A DNA stretch of 64,000 nt from Corynebacterium glyciniphilum AJ 3170 (GTDB taxonomy: Bacteria > Actinomycetota > Actinomycetes > Mycobacteriales > Mycobacteriaceae): the NCBI RefSeq assembly GCF_007673095.1, contig NZ_VDYZ01000009.1, positions 1 to 64,000 on the forward strand, in the 5' to 3' direction. A model generated the notes under the pieces. That model searched no databases. It saw nothing but the letters and a program-made list of their open reading frames with translations, and had not been told where the DNA came from. Shown here in pieces: positions 53,385-61,915 of this stretch; position 1 is the stretch's first letter; each line of letters starts with the position of its first letter. The position numbers were made by a program, and so were the translations under genes.

Positions 53385-53660
53385 ATGTCCCTGTTCCCCG
53401 GTGTCGTCGTTGGAGTCATCTATGCGTTCGTGATGCTCGCAGCGACGCACGTTCTGCGTCGCACGAAGTTCTTCAAGGGCAACATCACACCGAAAGCGTA
53501 CCTACGGGCCAGCATGTTCCTGACTCTGGTCGTATGCATCCTCATGATGGTGGTTGAGGACCCCCCGATTACGGGAGCATGGTTGATCCTGTTCTTCATG
53601 GGATTCCAGATCATCGCGATTGTGACCTCCTACCTGGCACCAGAAGATCATCGGCAGTGA
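53385..53660 (+). CDS. Small membrane protein, tandem paralogue 1 of 3
   Basis: A 91-residue protein with about three spans. An AGGAAAGGA site precedes the ATG. The family pattern shared with the next two genes is a first span, then T-x-x-x-YLR-x-S, a second span ending in a (V/L)E(D/E)P motif, then G-x-W-x-(L/I)-x-F-x-x-GFQI in the third span and T-S-(Y/F)-(L/F)-x-P near the end. Here these are ITPKAYLRAS, VVEDPP, GAWLILFFMGFQII and TSYLAP. Function unknown. Confidence 0.72.
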   Translation: MSLFPGVVVGVIYAFVMLAATHVLRRTKFFKGNITPKAYLRASMFLTLVVCILMMVVEDPPITGAWLILFFMGFQIIAIVTSYLAPEDHRQ

Positions 53661-53717
53661 TCGGGTGAGTTCCAAAGGAACCCCGCACATCTCTTTGAAC
53701 CACGACGGGATTTTGAC

Positions 53718-54017
53718 ATGACCATTCCACACGGCCTCATCTTCGGAGGCCTGTACCTGTTCGTGATGCTCATGGCGGTCGTCGGTCTGCGGCTTCTGAG
53801 CCGCGCGAAAATCTTCACTGCCACCATCACCGCGAAGACGTACCTACGCGGAAGCGTCCTTGTGGCTCTGGCCTTGTGCGTAGTCGACCTCATTCTCGAG
53901 CCGAACCAGGAATCGGGACCCTGGTTGATCTTCTTCCTCCTGGGGTTCCAAATCATCGCGCTTGCTACTTCGTACCTGGAGCCATTCAACCGGCGACCTG
54001 CGGCAGCCGAACGGTGA
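53718..54017 (+). CDS. Small membrane protein, tandem paralogue 2 of 3
   Basis: A 99-residue relative of its neighbours, with ITAKTYLRGS, LILEPNQESG, PWLIFFLLGFQIIAL and TSYLEP. Three spans are predicted. No clear ribosome site is seen before the ATG. The bases after its stop (GACCGAGTGAGATTC) resemble those after the first paralogue's stop (GATCGGGTGAGTTCC), so the duplicated unit seems to include the spacer. Confidence 0.72.
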   Translation: MTIPHGLIFGGLYLFVMLMAVVGLRLLSRAKIFTATITAKTYLRGSVLVALALCVVDLILEPNQESGPWLIFFLLGFQIIALATSYLEPFNRRPAAAER

Positions 54018-54092
54018 CCGAGTGAGATTCAGCGGGATCCGGTAGGGATCCTCTACCCCACAACGTGGAATTTGTACCGAAAGGAGTCTGGA

Positions 54093-54404
54093 ATGGCTGT
54101 TCTGGTCGCAATGCCGGGCTTTGTCCTCGGGCTCGGGTATGCGGGTGCCATGCTCTTCCTGACGCTCGTCCTTGGCCACACGAAACGCTTCGTGGGAAGC
54201 ATCACCCCTGTGGCATACCTCCGGGTCAGCATGTTCCTGGCCCTGGCCCTGTGCACACTTCTTCTGATCCTTGAACCGGACCAGACCTCGGGAGGATGGG
54301 CCGTACTTATCCTGGCGGGATTTCAGATCAGCGTGCTCCTCACGTCCTTCTTCCCACCAGAAAAGCACGAGGCGACCTACCCCCTTCCAGAAGAGCGGGA
54401 CTGA
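54093..54404 (+). CDS. Small membrane protein, tandem paralogue 3 of 3
   Basis: A 103-residue relative of the two preceding proteins, with ITPVAYLRVS, LILEPDQTSG, GWAVLILAGFQISVL and TSFFPP, and a longer charged tail. An AAAGGAG site supports ATG 54093 over a TTG at 54072. It is the most diverged of the three at the third span. Confidence 0.72.
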   Translation: MAVLVAMPGFVLGLGYAGAMLFLTLVLGHTKRFVGSITPVAYLRVSMFLALALCTLLLILEPDQTSGGWAVLILAGFQISVLLTSFFPPEKHEATYPLPEERD

Positions 54405-54518
54405 CCCCCACAGCTCCCACAGCCCCGCCAAGTCCCAACGGACCTCGCGGGGTTTCGGCATGTTCGGGGCCGCACTCCCCGGCCCCCTCACCCTGGGGGA
54501 CACGGAAACTCCGTTAGA

Positions 54519-54524
54519 TAGCCT
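54519..54524 (+). promoter_or_regulatory. -10 element of the 62-residue membrane protein gene
   Basis: TAGCCT, 6 bases before the ATG at 54531; leaderless spacing. Confidence 0.45.
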
Positions 54525-54530
54525 AGGGGT

Positions 54531-54719
54531 ATGGATGTTCGAAAGGTCGTCGTCCCGCTGCTCTTCCTTGCGGTCATCGGGGTCATGCTGCCCATCGCCA
54601 TACCCGGCACCAACTGGCTGGGCGTCGCGGGCTGGGCGGTGGCGCTGGTGGCGCTGATCGCCGCGCTGTGGGTTCTGCTGCGGCACAACAGGAGCGAGAA
54701 TCGCCGGAACTGGGCCTGA
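54531..54719 (+). CDS. Very small membrane protein, unknown
   Basis: A 62-residue protein made almost entirely of two hydrophobic helices (about 6-25 and 30-50), with a basic start (DVRKVV) and a charged tail (RHNRSENRRNW). A -10 element 6 bases upstream supports the start. It is followed directly by the integrase remnant and may be the last intact gene of the island. Confidence 0.6.
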   Translation: MDVRKVVVPLLFLAVIGVMLPIAIPGTNWLGVAGWAVALVALIAALWVLLRHNRSENRRNWA

Positions 54720-54756
54720 GCGGCCCGCTGCGCTGTTTAGCTATCACCATTCAGGG

Positions 54757-55210
54757 CCTCACAAAGGCCGTAAGGGCGCGGGGGAAGACGAGAAGGACAC
54801 CATCCCCCGCCGCCTGGTGCTCCCACGCTTCGCCGAAGAGGAGCTGCGGGAATGGCAGCGGCTCCAGCCCGAGAGCCCCGGCGGGTGGATGTGGCCGACC
54901 GCGTATGCCAAGCCGGTGGGGAACGGCAGCCGTTGTCCGCGCCTGGAAAAGCGTCCGCCTCGACGTCGAGGACCGGGACGGCGAGGGCGCGGCGGACGAC
55001 TTCCCCGCACGGAACCACGTGATCCGCGCAACAGCTATCACGTGGGTGGCGAACGCTCCCGCCGCCGAGAGCGGCGGGTTGGACGCGGCGTCACGCTTCG
55101 CGGGCCACCGCCGCGGCGGGGTAACAGAGCGCTACTACATGCTCCCCGAGCTCGTTGACGCGTCCGCCATTCTGCAACGCCGTTGGGCCGCCGGAGCGAA
55201 CCAAAACTAG
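54757..55210 (+). pseudogene. Tyrosine recombinase (phage-type integrase) remnant
   Basis: Two frames together give the C-terminal half of an integrase. Frame one (about 54763-54930) has KGRKGAGEDEK, TIPRRLVLPRF and LREWQ, similar to the strand before the catalytic domain. The second frame (about 54930-55207) has the catalytic box RNHVIRATAITWVANAP, FAGHRRGGVTERYY (His-x-x-Arg, Gly-His and the Tyr nucleophile YY) and an ending like other integrases. The N-terminal half is missing and there is a frameshift near 54925. It ends 63 bases from the tRNA-Thr 3' end, as expected for an integrase next to its attachment site. Confidence 0.75.
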
Positions 55211-55272
55211 CGCAATTCTAGCGCTTACGCTTTGCAAGTCTCCGGGACCTTTTGCACCTATGCAGGTAGTTG

Positions 55273-55345
55273 AGCTGGAGACGAGACTTGAACTCGCAAC
55301 CTACGGTTTACAAGACCGTTGCGCTACCGATTGCGCCACTCCAGC
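55273..55345 (-). tRNA. tRNA-Thr (anticodon TGT)
   Basis: A complete 73-base cloverleaf is read on the minus strand. It has a 7-bp acceptor stem (GCTGGAG with CTCCAGC), anticodon loop CTTGTAA on a 5-bp stem (ACGGT/ACCGT), and a T-arm with GTTCAAGTC. The CCA end is not encoded. Its 3' end faces the integrase remnant, so it is the likely attachment site of the former element. Confidence 0.93.
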
Positions 55346-55509
55346 GGAAACCGACGGTGCATCAGCACCGCCCACGGTGTCGCCACCGGGTTTCAGCCGA
55401 CGACTCTATCAGCAGCGCAGCCCCCTGATCGAATCAGGATCATCTACCGTAGAGTGTGGCCGGGAAGAACGATCGACAGCACCAGGCTGGTGAGAGAACG
55501 GGGAGTCGA

Positions 55510-57123
55510 GTGAGCGGTGAGAACAGCGGCGACGACCGGGGCGAGAACAAGCGCCTCACGTCACTGAGGAACAAGGTGTCCGCCATGCTGTTCAGCGGAA
55601 ACAGGTCGACCATCGACACGATCCGCACCGCTCCGCCTCCTTCCCCGCTGGCCCCGGTCGACCTCACCGACACCGCCCAGGTCCATCTGGTGATGGACAC
55701 CGCCGCACGCATCGGGGACCTCCTCCTGTCCGCCGGAACGGGCAACACCGACGCCAAGGCCCAGGTCAAGGCGGTCACCTCGGCCTACGGTCTCTACGGC
55801 TGCCACGTCGACATCACCCTGAACACCATCACCATCTACTCACCGTCGACGGATTCGACGACCCCGATCAGCACCTTCCGGGTGGTGCACGCGCTCAACA
55901 GCGACTTCTCCCGCCTCACCGAAGTCGACCGCCTGATCCGGTCCATCGTCAACGGCGCCACCGAACTCGAACTCACCCGCAAGATCCTCACCGACATCGA
56001 GACCAGTCCCCCGCCCTACCGCATCCGGTGGGCGACGCTGGCGTGGGGCGGATTCGCCGGTGCCGTGGCACTGATGCTCGGCGGCGAGCCTCTCGTCGCC
56101 CTCATCGCCACGATCACGTCGATCATCATCATGGCCACGAACGTGTGGCTGGCGTCGAAGTCCCTGCCGTTGTTCTTCCAGAACCTCACCGGCGGCATCA
56201 TCGCGACCATCCCCGCCGCCCTCACGTTCAGCTTCGCCCGGGCGCTGGACCACTACCTGTCCCCGTCCCTGGTGATCGCGTCCTGCATCGTCGCCATGCT
56301 CGCCGGGTTGACCCTGGTCCAGGCCCTGCAGGACGGTGTCACCGGCGCACCGGTCACGTCCTCGGCACGGTTCTTTGAGACGGTGCTGATGACCGGGGGC
56401 ATCATCTCCGGCATCGCCATGGGCCTGATGCTGACCAGCCGGTTGGGCATCACCCTGCCGCCGATCGACACGTCCAGTACCCAGGGGACGTTCGGCGGTG
56501 CCGCCGTGCAGATCCTCGGCGGAGTCGGGGCGGCGATGTTCTTCGCCATCGCCTCGTTCTGCGAACGCCGGGCGCTGGTGGTCGCCACGTTCACCGCGCT
56601 GGTGGCCTACTCGTTGTACCGGTTCCTGCAGGTCCAGCTGGAGACAGGGGATGTGACCGCCGCGGGCATCACGGCCACCTTCGTCGGCCTGGCCGGTGGT
56701 CTGCTGTCCCGCCGCTACCTGATCCCGCCGCAGATCACCGCGATCGTGGGGATCACCCCCCTGCTGCCCGGCCTCGCCCTGTACCGCGGGATGTACTCGA
56801 TGCTGACCGACCAGTTCGTCGTCGGAATCTCAAACCTCGGTATCGCACTGGCCACGGCCACCGCCCTGGCGGCCGGCGTCGTCCTCGGCGAGTGGATCGC
56901 CCGTCGCCTGCGTCGTCCCAGGATCCTGTACCGCTACAACGACCTGCGCCGTCCTCCGGCACGTCGGTCCCGCGGGCGCCGCCCGGGCGGATCGGTCACG
57001 CCGCCGATGCACTGGAATGTCCTGCGCCAGCGACGTGGGGGAACACCGTGGCTTCCCGATCCCCGCCGTTCCCACCAGAGGCAGCGGGACCGGGAAAGTG
57101 CGCAGGACGGTTCGGGGAGTTAG
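55510..57123 (+). CDS. thrE: Threonine/serine exporter
   Basis: An inner-membrane exporter of threonine and serine, first described in C. glutamicum. About 537 residues from GTG 55510 (GGGGAG 4 bases upstream); a GTG at 55456 is an alternative. After a charged start comes the conserved APPPSPLAPVDLTD and TSAYGLYGCHVDITLNTITI, the cytosolic ThrE domain. About ten spans and the strongly conserved LAAGVVLGEWIARRLRRPR near the end follow. A basic, Arg-rich tail extends beyond the usual end. Confidence 0.95.
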   Translation: MSGENSGDDRGENKRLTSLRNKVSAMLFSGNRSTIDTIRTAPPPSPLAPVDLTDTAQVHLVMDTAARIGDLLLSAGTGNTDAKAQVKAVTSAYGLYGCHVDITLNTITIYSPSTDSTTPISTFRVVHALNSDFSRLTEVDRLIRSIVNGATELELTRKILTDIETSPPPYRIRWATLAWGGFAGAVALMLGGEPLVALIATITSIIIMATNVWLASKSLPLFFQNLTGGIIATIPAALTFSFARALDHYLSPSLVIASCIVAMLAGLTLVQALQDGVTGAPVTSSARFFETVLMTGGIISGIAMGLMLTSRLGITLPPIDTSSTQGTFGGAAVQILGGVGAAMFFAIASFCERRALVVATFTALVAYSLYRFLQVQLETGDVTAAGITATFVGLAGGLLSRRYLIPPQITAIVGITPLLPGLALYRGMYSMLTDQFVVGISNLGIALATATALAAGVVLGEWIARRLRRPRILYRYNDLRRPPARRSRGRRPGGSVTPPMHWNVLRQRRGGTPWLPDPRRSHQRQRDRESAQDGSGS

Positions 57124-57164
57124 ACTGAACTCTTACGCCGTATCGTCTTGTAAGGGAGCAATCA

Positions 57165-57521
57165 GTGCCGCCGAAGGTCAGCGACAACCACACCACCAGC
57201 GCAGAATCCCTGCACACCGTGGAAGAGGAGACCGCGAAAGCCGCGCAGCGGATCGTCGCCACCTACGCCGATGATTTCCTCGACGCCGCCACGCTGATGT
57301 GCATGCTCGGCGTCGAGCCAGAGGGGCTCATCCACCGCAAGGTCGCCGCGGACGCCGCAGCCGAAGAAGAGGCGAAGAACCCCCAGGCTGCGAAGAAGAC
57401 CACGAAGAAGGCGACCAAGAAGACCGCCAAGAAGGCGCCTGCGAAGAAGGCCGCCGCCAAGAAAACCACGGCGACGAAGAGCACGAAGTCTGGAGCCGCG
57501 AAGAAGTCCACCGGCGAGTAG
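57165..57521 (+). CDS. Small lysine/alanine-rich protein between thrE and otsA
   Basis: A 118-residue protein starting at GTG 57165 with AAGGGA 7 bases upstream. The first 65 residues are acidic and helical (ATYADDFLDAATLMCMLGV); the rest is a histone H1-like tail of AKKTTKKATKK-type repeats. The corresponding C. glutamicum gene lies in the same place before otsA. The tail suggests nucleic-acid binding, which is unproven. It may be co-transcribed with thrE, 41 bases upstream. Confidence 0.78.
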   Translation: MPPKVSDNHTTSAESLHTVEEETAKAAQRIVATYADDFLDAATLMCMLGVEPEGLIHRKVAADAAAEEEAKNPQAAKKTTKKATKKTAKKAPAKKAAAKKTTATKSTKSGAAKKSTGE

Positions 57522-57580
57522 TCTGGCGACCACATAACCGAGAACACCGACCCTCGAGCACCCTAAGGGGAGACGACGCC

Positions 57581-59230
57581 GTGACTGCCGGAGATGACCG
57601 AACATACGACGCCCACGGAGAGTCGTCGGCCGGGACCGTTCCCACGAGTGACATGGTCGTGGTCGCCAACCGGCTGCCGGTGGACCGGTCCGTCGACCGG
57701 GAAGGGAAGGTGACCTGGTCACCCAGCCCCGGTGGACTAGTCACCGCCCTGCGTCCCGTCCTGGAGAGCAGCCAGGGCAGCTGGGTCGGGTGGCCCGGCG
57801 CCACGGCCGACTCCCCGGAGGAGGAAGTCCACGTCTCGGATCTCCCGGAGATGGACGGCGGCATCTCCCTGGTGCCGGTCAACATCACGACCTCCGAGTT
57901 CCAGACCTACTACGAGGGGTTCTCGAACGACACGCTGTGGCCGCTCTACCATGACCTGATCGTGCACCCGGAGTTCCACCGGTCATGGTGGCGCGCCTAC
58001 CGCACCGTCAACGAACGTTTCGCCCGGGCCGCCGCGGAGGCCGCCGCACCCGGTGCCACGGTCTGGGTGCAGGACTACCAGCTCCACCTGGTCCCCGGCC
58101 TGCTGCGCGAACTGCGACCGGACCTGAAGATCGGGTTCTTCCTGCACATCCCCTTCCCCGCCCCGGAACTGTTCCGTCAACTCCCGTGGCGGTGGGACGT
58201 CCTGCAGGGCACGCTCGGCGCCGACCTCATCGGTCTGCACACCCCCGATTCGGCCTGGAACTTCCTCTACACGCTGCGCGCACTCGGCGGGGACGTGACT
58301 TTCGCCAAGGTCGGCGAAGGTGACGCCTGCGGCGCGGACGGCGAGGGGACGTTCACCGACGACGGCGCAGCCGGCACCGACGAGTCCGGTGTGTCCTACA
58401 TCCGCGGTGCCCGGCTGCCACGGCGGGACGCCGTCGCCGGAACGGTGCGCACCGAGGACGGCCGCGAGGTCAAGGTCGGTGTGTTCCCGATCTCGATCGA
58501 CACCGAGGGCGTCCAGTCCAAGGCCACGGCCCCGGAGACGGTGTCTGCGGCGAGTGCCCTGCGCCGACGCGTGGGCTCGCCGAAGATCCTCCTCGCCGGC
58601 GTGGATCGGCTGGACTACACCAAGGGCATTCATCAGCGCCTCAAAGCTCTGGAGCAGCTGCTCAGCCAGGGGCTGCTGAACCCGGACGAGGTCTGTCTCA
58701 TCCAGGTCGCCACCCCGTCGCGTGAACGTCTCGACTCCTACGCCCGGACCCGCGAAGACGTGGAGCGTACGGTGTCGCGTATCAACGGCGCCTACGGCAG
58801 TCTCGGGCACACGGTGGTGCACTACTCCCACGCGAGCATGCCGTTCGCCCAGCTGGTCTCCCTCTACGCCGCGGCGGACGTGATGCTGGTGACCGCGCTG
58901 AAGGACGGGATGAACCTCGTCGCCAAGGAGTACGTGGCCAGTCATTCCGACGGCTCCGGGGCCCTGGTGCTCAGTGAGTTCACCGGTGCGGCGACCCAGC
59001 TGCCGAATGCCTACCTGTGCAACCCCTATGACGTGGAGTCCACCGCTGCCGCGATCATGAAGGCCATCGAGTCGCCGGACGACGACAAACAGGCCCGCAT
59101 GCAGGAGATGTGGGAGGAGATCCGGTCCCACGACGTGCACGGATGGGCCCGTCGCTTTCTCGCCGTGCTGGACCCCGGCGTGCTCGACGGCGCCGACCCA
59201 GACTCCGACGCAGGCACGGTGGACGAGTGA
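57581..59230 (+). CDS. otsA: Trehalose-6-phosphate synthase
   Basis: Transfers glucose from UDP/ADP-glucose to glucose 6-phosphate in trehalose synthesis (family GT20). A GTG at 57581 with AAGGGGA 9 bases upstream gives 549 residues. Motifs are VVVANRLPVDR (about 24-34), HIPFPAPELFRQLPW (about 190-205), GVDRLDYTKGIHQRLKAL (about 345-362) and LKDGMNLVAKEYVAS near the C-terminus. An acidic, Gly-rich loop (about 250-270) follows the substrate-binding region. Its stop overlaps the GTG of the lipoprotein gene. Trehalose supplies mycolate carriers in this group. Confidence 0.95.
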   Translation: MTAGDDRTYDAHGESSAGTVPTSDMVVVANRLPVDRSVDREGKVTWSPSPGGLVTALRPVLESSQGSWVGWPGATADSPEEEVHVSDLPEMDGGISLVPVNITTSEFQTYYEGFSNDTLWPLYHDLIVHPEFHRSWWRAYRTVNERFARAAAEAAAPGATVWVQDYQLHLVPGLLRELRPDLKIGFFLHIPFPAPELFRQLPWRWDVLQGTLGADLIGLHTPDSAWNFLYTLRALGGDVTFAKVGEGDACGADGEGTFTDDGAAGTDESGVSYIRGARLPRRDAVAGTVRTEDGREVKVGVFPISIDTEGVQSKATAPETVSAASALRRRVGSPKILLAGVDRLDYTKGIHQRLKALEQLLSQGLLNPDEVCLIQVATPSRERLDSYARTREDVERTVSRINGAYGSLGHTVVHYSHASMPFAQLVSLYAAADVMLVTALKDGMNLVAKEYVASHSDGSGALVLSEFTGAATQLPNAYLCNPYDVESTAAAIMKAIESPDDDKQARMQEMWEEIRSHDVHGWARRFLAVLDPGVLDGADPDSDAGTVDE

Positions 59231-59790
59231 GCCAGCGCCTGACACGCGGGGCCCTACGGACAGCACTCGGCGGCGTCGTCCTGACCGGAAGCGTCCTGCT
59301 CGCCTCCTGCGGGTCCGACATTCCCGGCGAGCTGGCGGACATACGCTGGCAGGTCGGCCGTGTGGAGGACACCGACCTCGCCGACTCCGGCACCGCCGTG
59401 GCCTCCTCGCTGTCCCAGACCGACCAGGCCCGTACGTGGCTCGCGCTGGGCGGCAGTACGGTCACCGGGGCAGCGGGCTGCATGTCGCTGAGCGGCGATG
59501 TCGAGTGGCTCGACAACGACCGGGTCCGTTTCCCCGGATTCAGTGCCCGTGACATCAGTGGTGAATCCGGTGGTACCGAGTGCCTGCCGAATGACTCCTC
59601 ACTGGCCGAGCGTCTCGTGGCCCTCCTGGGCGAGGGTTCCGGCGATGGCGAAGATGGCGAAGGTGACGGGGAGGCCCCCACACTGCGGTGGAGCACCCCC
59701 AGCGAGGACGAACTCCGGCTGACCCGCACCGATGACGACCCGTCGAACTGGCAGACCGGGCGATTCGTCGAGTTCCTCGCGACGCCCTGA
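59227..59790 (+). CDS. Lipoprotein between otsA and otsB, possible META/HslJ-like fold
   Basis: A 187-residue lipoprotein: signal LRTALGGVVLTGSVLLASC with lipobox LASC, then a mature domain with VTGAAGCMSLSGDVEW, reminiscent of the META/HslJ motif G-x-AGCN. The C-terminal half holds an acidic linker, EGSGDGEDGEGDGEA, and a Trp-rich end. C. glutamicum has a gene in the same position between otsA and otsB. The fold call is tentative. It overlaps otsA by 4 bases. Confidence 0.72.
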   Translation: MSQRLTRGALRTALGGVVLTGSVLLASCGSDIPGELADIRWQVGRVEDTDLADSGTAVASSLSQTDQARTWLALGGSTVTGAAGCMSLSGDVEWLDNDRVRFPGFSARDISGESGGTECLPNDSSLAERLVALLGEGSGDGEDGEGDGEAPTLRWSTPSEDELRLTRTDDDPSNWQTGRFVEFLATP

Positions 59791-59801
59791 CGTGGCGCCG
59801 C

Positions 59802-59807
59802 TACGCT
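59802..59807 (+). promoter_or_regulatory. -10 element of otsB
   Basis: TACGCT, 7 bases before the otsB ATG; a leaderless promoter inside the otsA-otsB region, so otsB can be expressed on its own. Confidence 0.5.
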
Positions 59808-59814
59808 GGACGGC

Positions 59815-60771
59815 ATGACCGACGACTCCGTCACCACCGGCCCCCTGCCCACCGTCTCCACCGACGACGTCCAGTACCTCGCCGAGGTCCCGCACCTGCT
59901 CGTCGCCCTCGACTTCGACGGCACCCTCGCCGGATTCTCCACCGACCCGCTGTCCGTCCGGATGGTCCCCGGGGCCCGCGACGCCCTCGACCGGCTCGCC
60001 GCCTGTGCGGGCACCACCGTCATGCTGCTCTCCGGCCGCAACCTCGAGATCCTCCAGCCCGTCGCCGAGGTCACCGCCGTAGCCTCCCCCGCCCCCGGTG
60101 ACATCCTGCTGGTCGGGAGCCACGGTGCCGAACCCGCCGACGCCACCAGCTCCGGTCTCGACGATGACCAACGTGCCCTGCTCTCCACACTCGCGGGGAT
60201 GGCCGACGACTTCGCCACCCGGGATTCCGGGATGTGGGTGGAGCGTAAACCGTTCGCGGTCGGTCTGCATATCCGTGGAGCCGCAGACCGACGGACCGGC
60301 CTGACCGCCTACGAGGAGTTCCGTCTCGCCGCCCAGAAACTCGACGGGGTCACCGTGACCCCGGGCAAGGACATCGTCGAGGTGTCCGTGTCACCGGTCA
60401 CCAAGGGCAGCTACCTCGAGGCGTACATCGACCGAACGCAGCCGGACGCCGTCGTCTTCGCCGGGGACGACGTCACCGACGAGACAGCCCTGCGCGTTCT
60501 CGACCAGCAGGGGCTCACACCTGCAGGGGACGGGGGGCACCCGGGCCGTCCCGACGTAGGCATCCGGATCGGCGACGGCGAGACCGCCGCCCACCGACGT
60601 CTCTCTGACCCGGAAGCGATGGCTGAGACCCTCGCACGTCTCGCCGAGGCCCGACTGCTCCGCCAGGGAGACCGCGAGGGCGGGGTCGTCGACGCCGCAT
60701 CGGTGGCCGCAGTCAGCGAGCTGCGGGAGGACCGACAGTCCGCCCGGGGAGAAAACGCGTCGGGAGAATGA
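59815..60771 (+). CDS. otsB: Trehalose-6-phosphate phosphatase
   Basis: Removes phosphate from trehalose 6-phosphate to give trehalose. The 318-residue HAD-family protein has the nucleophile motif LDFDGTLAGF (about 31-40), LLSGRN (about 70) and the later FAGDDVTDETALRVL (about 219-233). The C-terminal 40 residues are a charged tail. The last 59 bases overlap the oppositely oriented LacI-type regulator gene. Confidence 0.93.
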   Translation: MTDDSVTTGPLPTVSTDDVQYLAEVPHLLVALDFDGTLAGFSTDPLSVRMVPGARDALDRLAACAGTTVMLLSGRNLEILQPVAEVTAVASPAPGDILLVGSHGAEPADATSSGLDDDQRALLSTLAGMADDFATRDSGMWVERKPFAVGLHIRGAADRRTGLTAYEEFRLAAQKLDGVTVTPGKDIVEVSVSPVTKGSYLEAYIDRTQPDAVVFAGDDVTDETALRVLDQQGLTPAGDGGHPGRPDVGIRIGDGETAAHRRLSDPEAMAETLARLAEARLLRQGDREGGVVDAASVAAVSELREDRQSARGENASGE

Positions 60772-61876
60772 TCCGTGACTCCGGCTCCGCCCATTCGGTC
60801 GCGGGTTCCCGGCGCGTGGCCTCGGTGTTCCGGCCGATCAGTGCGGCGAGCACGTTGCCGCTGGTGAACCCCTTCTCACGGTTGGGCTGCTCCACGGTCG
60901 CGAGACCGCGGAACCGCGCCCGCGCGATGCCGTCGAACCCGACCACCGACAGATCGCCGGGTACGTCGATGCCCGTGTCGTCGGCGTAGTCGAGCACCCC
61001 GAGAGCCTGACTGTCCGTGGTGCAGATGACCGCCGTGAGATCGGGGTGGTTCTCCAGGAGTTCAGCGGCTGCGCTACGGGCGGTGTCGGGGTTGTTGATG
61101 TGGCGTTCGATGACCGGGACGTCCTCCCTGCTGATCCCGGCGTCCTCCAGCACTGCCAGTGCCCCGAGGACACGGCCCTTCTGGACGTGCATCTGCGCCT
61201 TGTCCAGTCGCCCGGCGCTGACCGGCCCGTTGTTCGGACGCCGGTCCAGGCGGATGCACAGGATGCCGACACGACGGTGGCCGGCGTCCACCAGCGCCTG
61301 TGCGGCCGGGCGGATCGCCTCGCGGTCGTCGATGCCGACGAAGTTGACGCCGTGGTCGTCGGCCGGCTGGTCACAGATGACGGTGGGGACGTTGCGGCTG
61401 GTCACCGAGGTGAGGAAGGGATCGTCCGCAGCCACGGAGTAGACGATGAAGCCGTCCACGACCGCCTGGTTCACCAGGGAGGCGGGGCGGTCCTCCTCGG
61501 CGGTCTCCGCGCCTGCCGGGATCAGCAGCATCGAGGTGTCCATGCCCACGCATGCCTCGGAGACCCCTGACATGAACTCCAGTGACGCCTGGTCTTCGAA
61601 GGCGTAGGTCATGTCATCGGTGAGCAGCACACCGATGGCACCGGCGCGACGGGTCCGCAGGGAGCGGGCCGTCGGGTCCGGACCGGAGTACCCCATCCGC
61701 TCGGCTGTCCGCATGATGCGCTCGCGCAGTTCGACAGAGAGCTGCTCCGGACGGTTGTACGCGTTGGAGACCGTTGTCCTGGAGACACCCAGTTCCGCGG
61801 CGATGGAGGCCAGGGTGCCCCTCCGGCCCTGTCTGCCTTGCCGACCCTGGTTACTGGAGCGATTCACGACGACCAT
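60713..61876 (-). CDS. LacI family transcriptional regulator, IpsA-like
   Basis: A 387-residue regulator. The N-terminal helix-turn-helix is GTLASIAAELGVSRTTVSNAYN (about 19-40) after a basic start with GRQGRQGRRG repeats. The periplasmic-binding-like sensor domain follows, with DGIARARFRGLATVEQP near the end. By position beside otsB it corresponds to C. glutamicum cg2910 (IpsA), a regulator of inositol-derived lipid formation; the identity of the sensed sugar here is inferred. The ATG at 61876 gives the family start. It is divergent from the zinc operon, with a palindrome between them. Confidence 0.86.
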   Translation of the reverse strand: MVVVNRSSNQGRQGRQGRRGTLASIAAELGVSRTTVSNAYNRPEQLSVELRERIMRTAERMGYSGPDPTARSLRTRRAGAIGVLLTDDMTYAFEDQASLEFMSGVSEACVGMDTSMLLIPAGAETAEEDRPASLVNQAVVDGFIVYSVAADDPFLTSVTSRNVPTVICDQPADDHGVNFVGIDDREAIRPAAQALVDAGHRRVGILCIRLDRRPNNGPVSAGRLDKAQMHVQKGRVLGALAVLEDAGISREDVPVIERHINNPDTARSAAAELLENHPDLTAVICTTDSQALGVLDYADDTGIDVPGDLSVVGFDGIARARFRGLATVEQPNREKGFTSGNVLAALIGRNTEATRREPATEWAEPESRIILPTRFLPGRTVGPPAAR

Positions 61877-61915
61877 GGTAGTCGACGGCTCCGGGCGTGA
61901 CTGACGTAACCCTAA

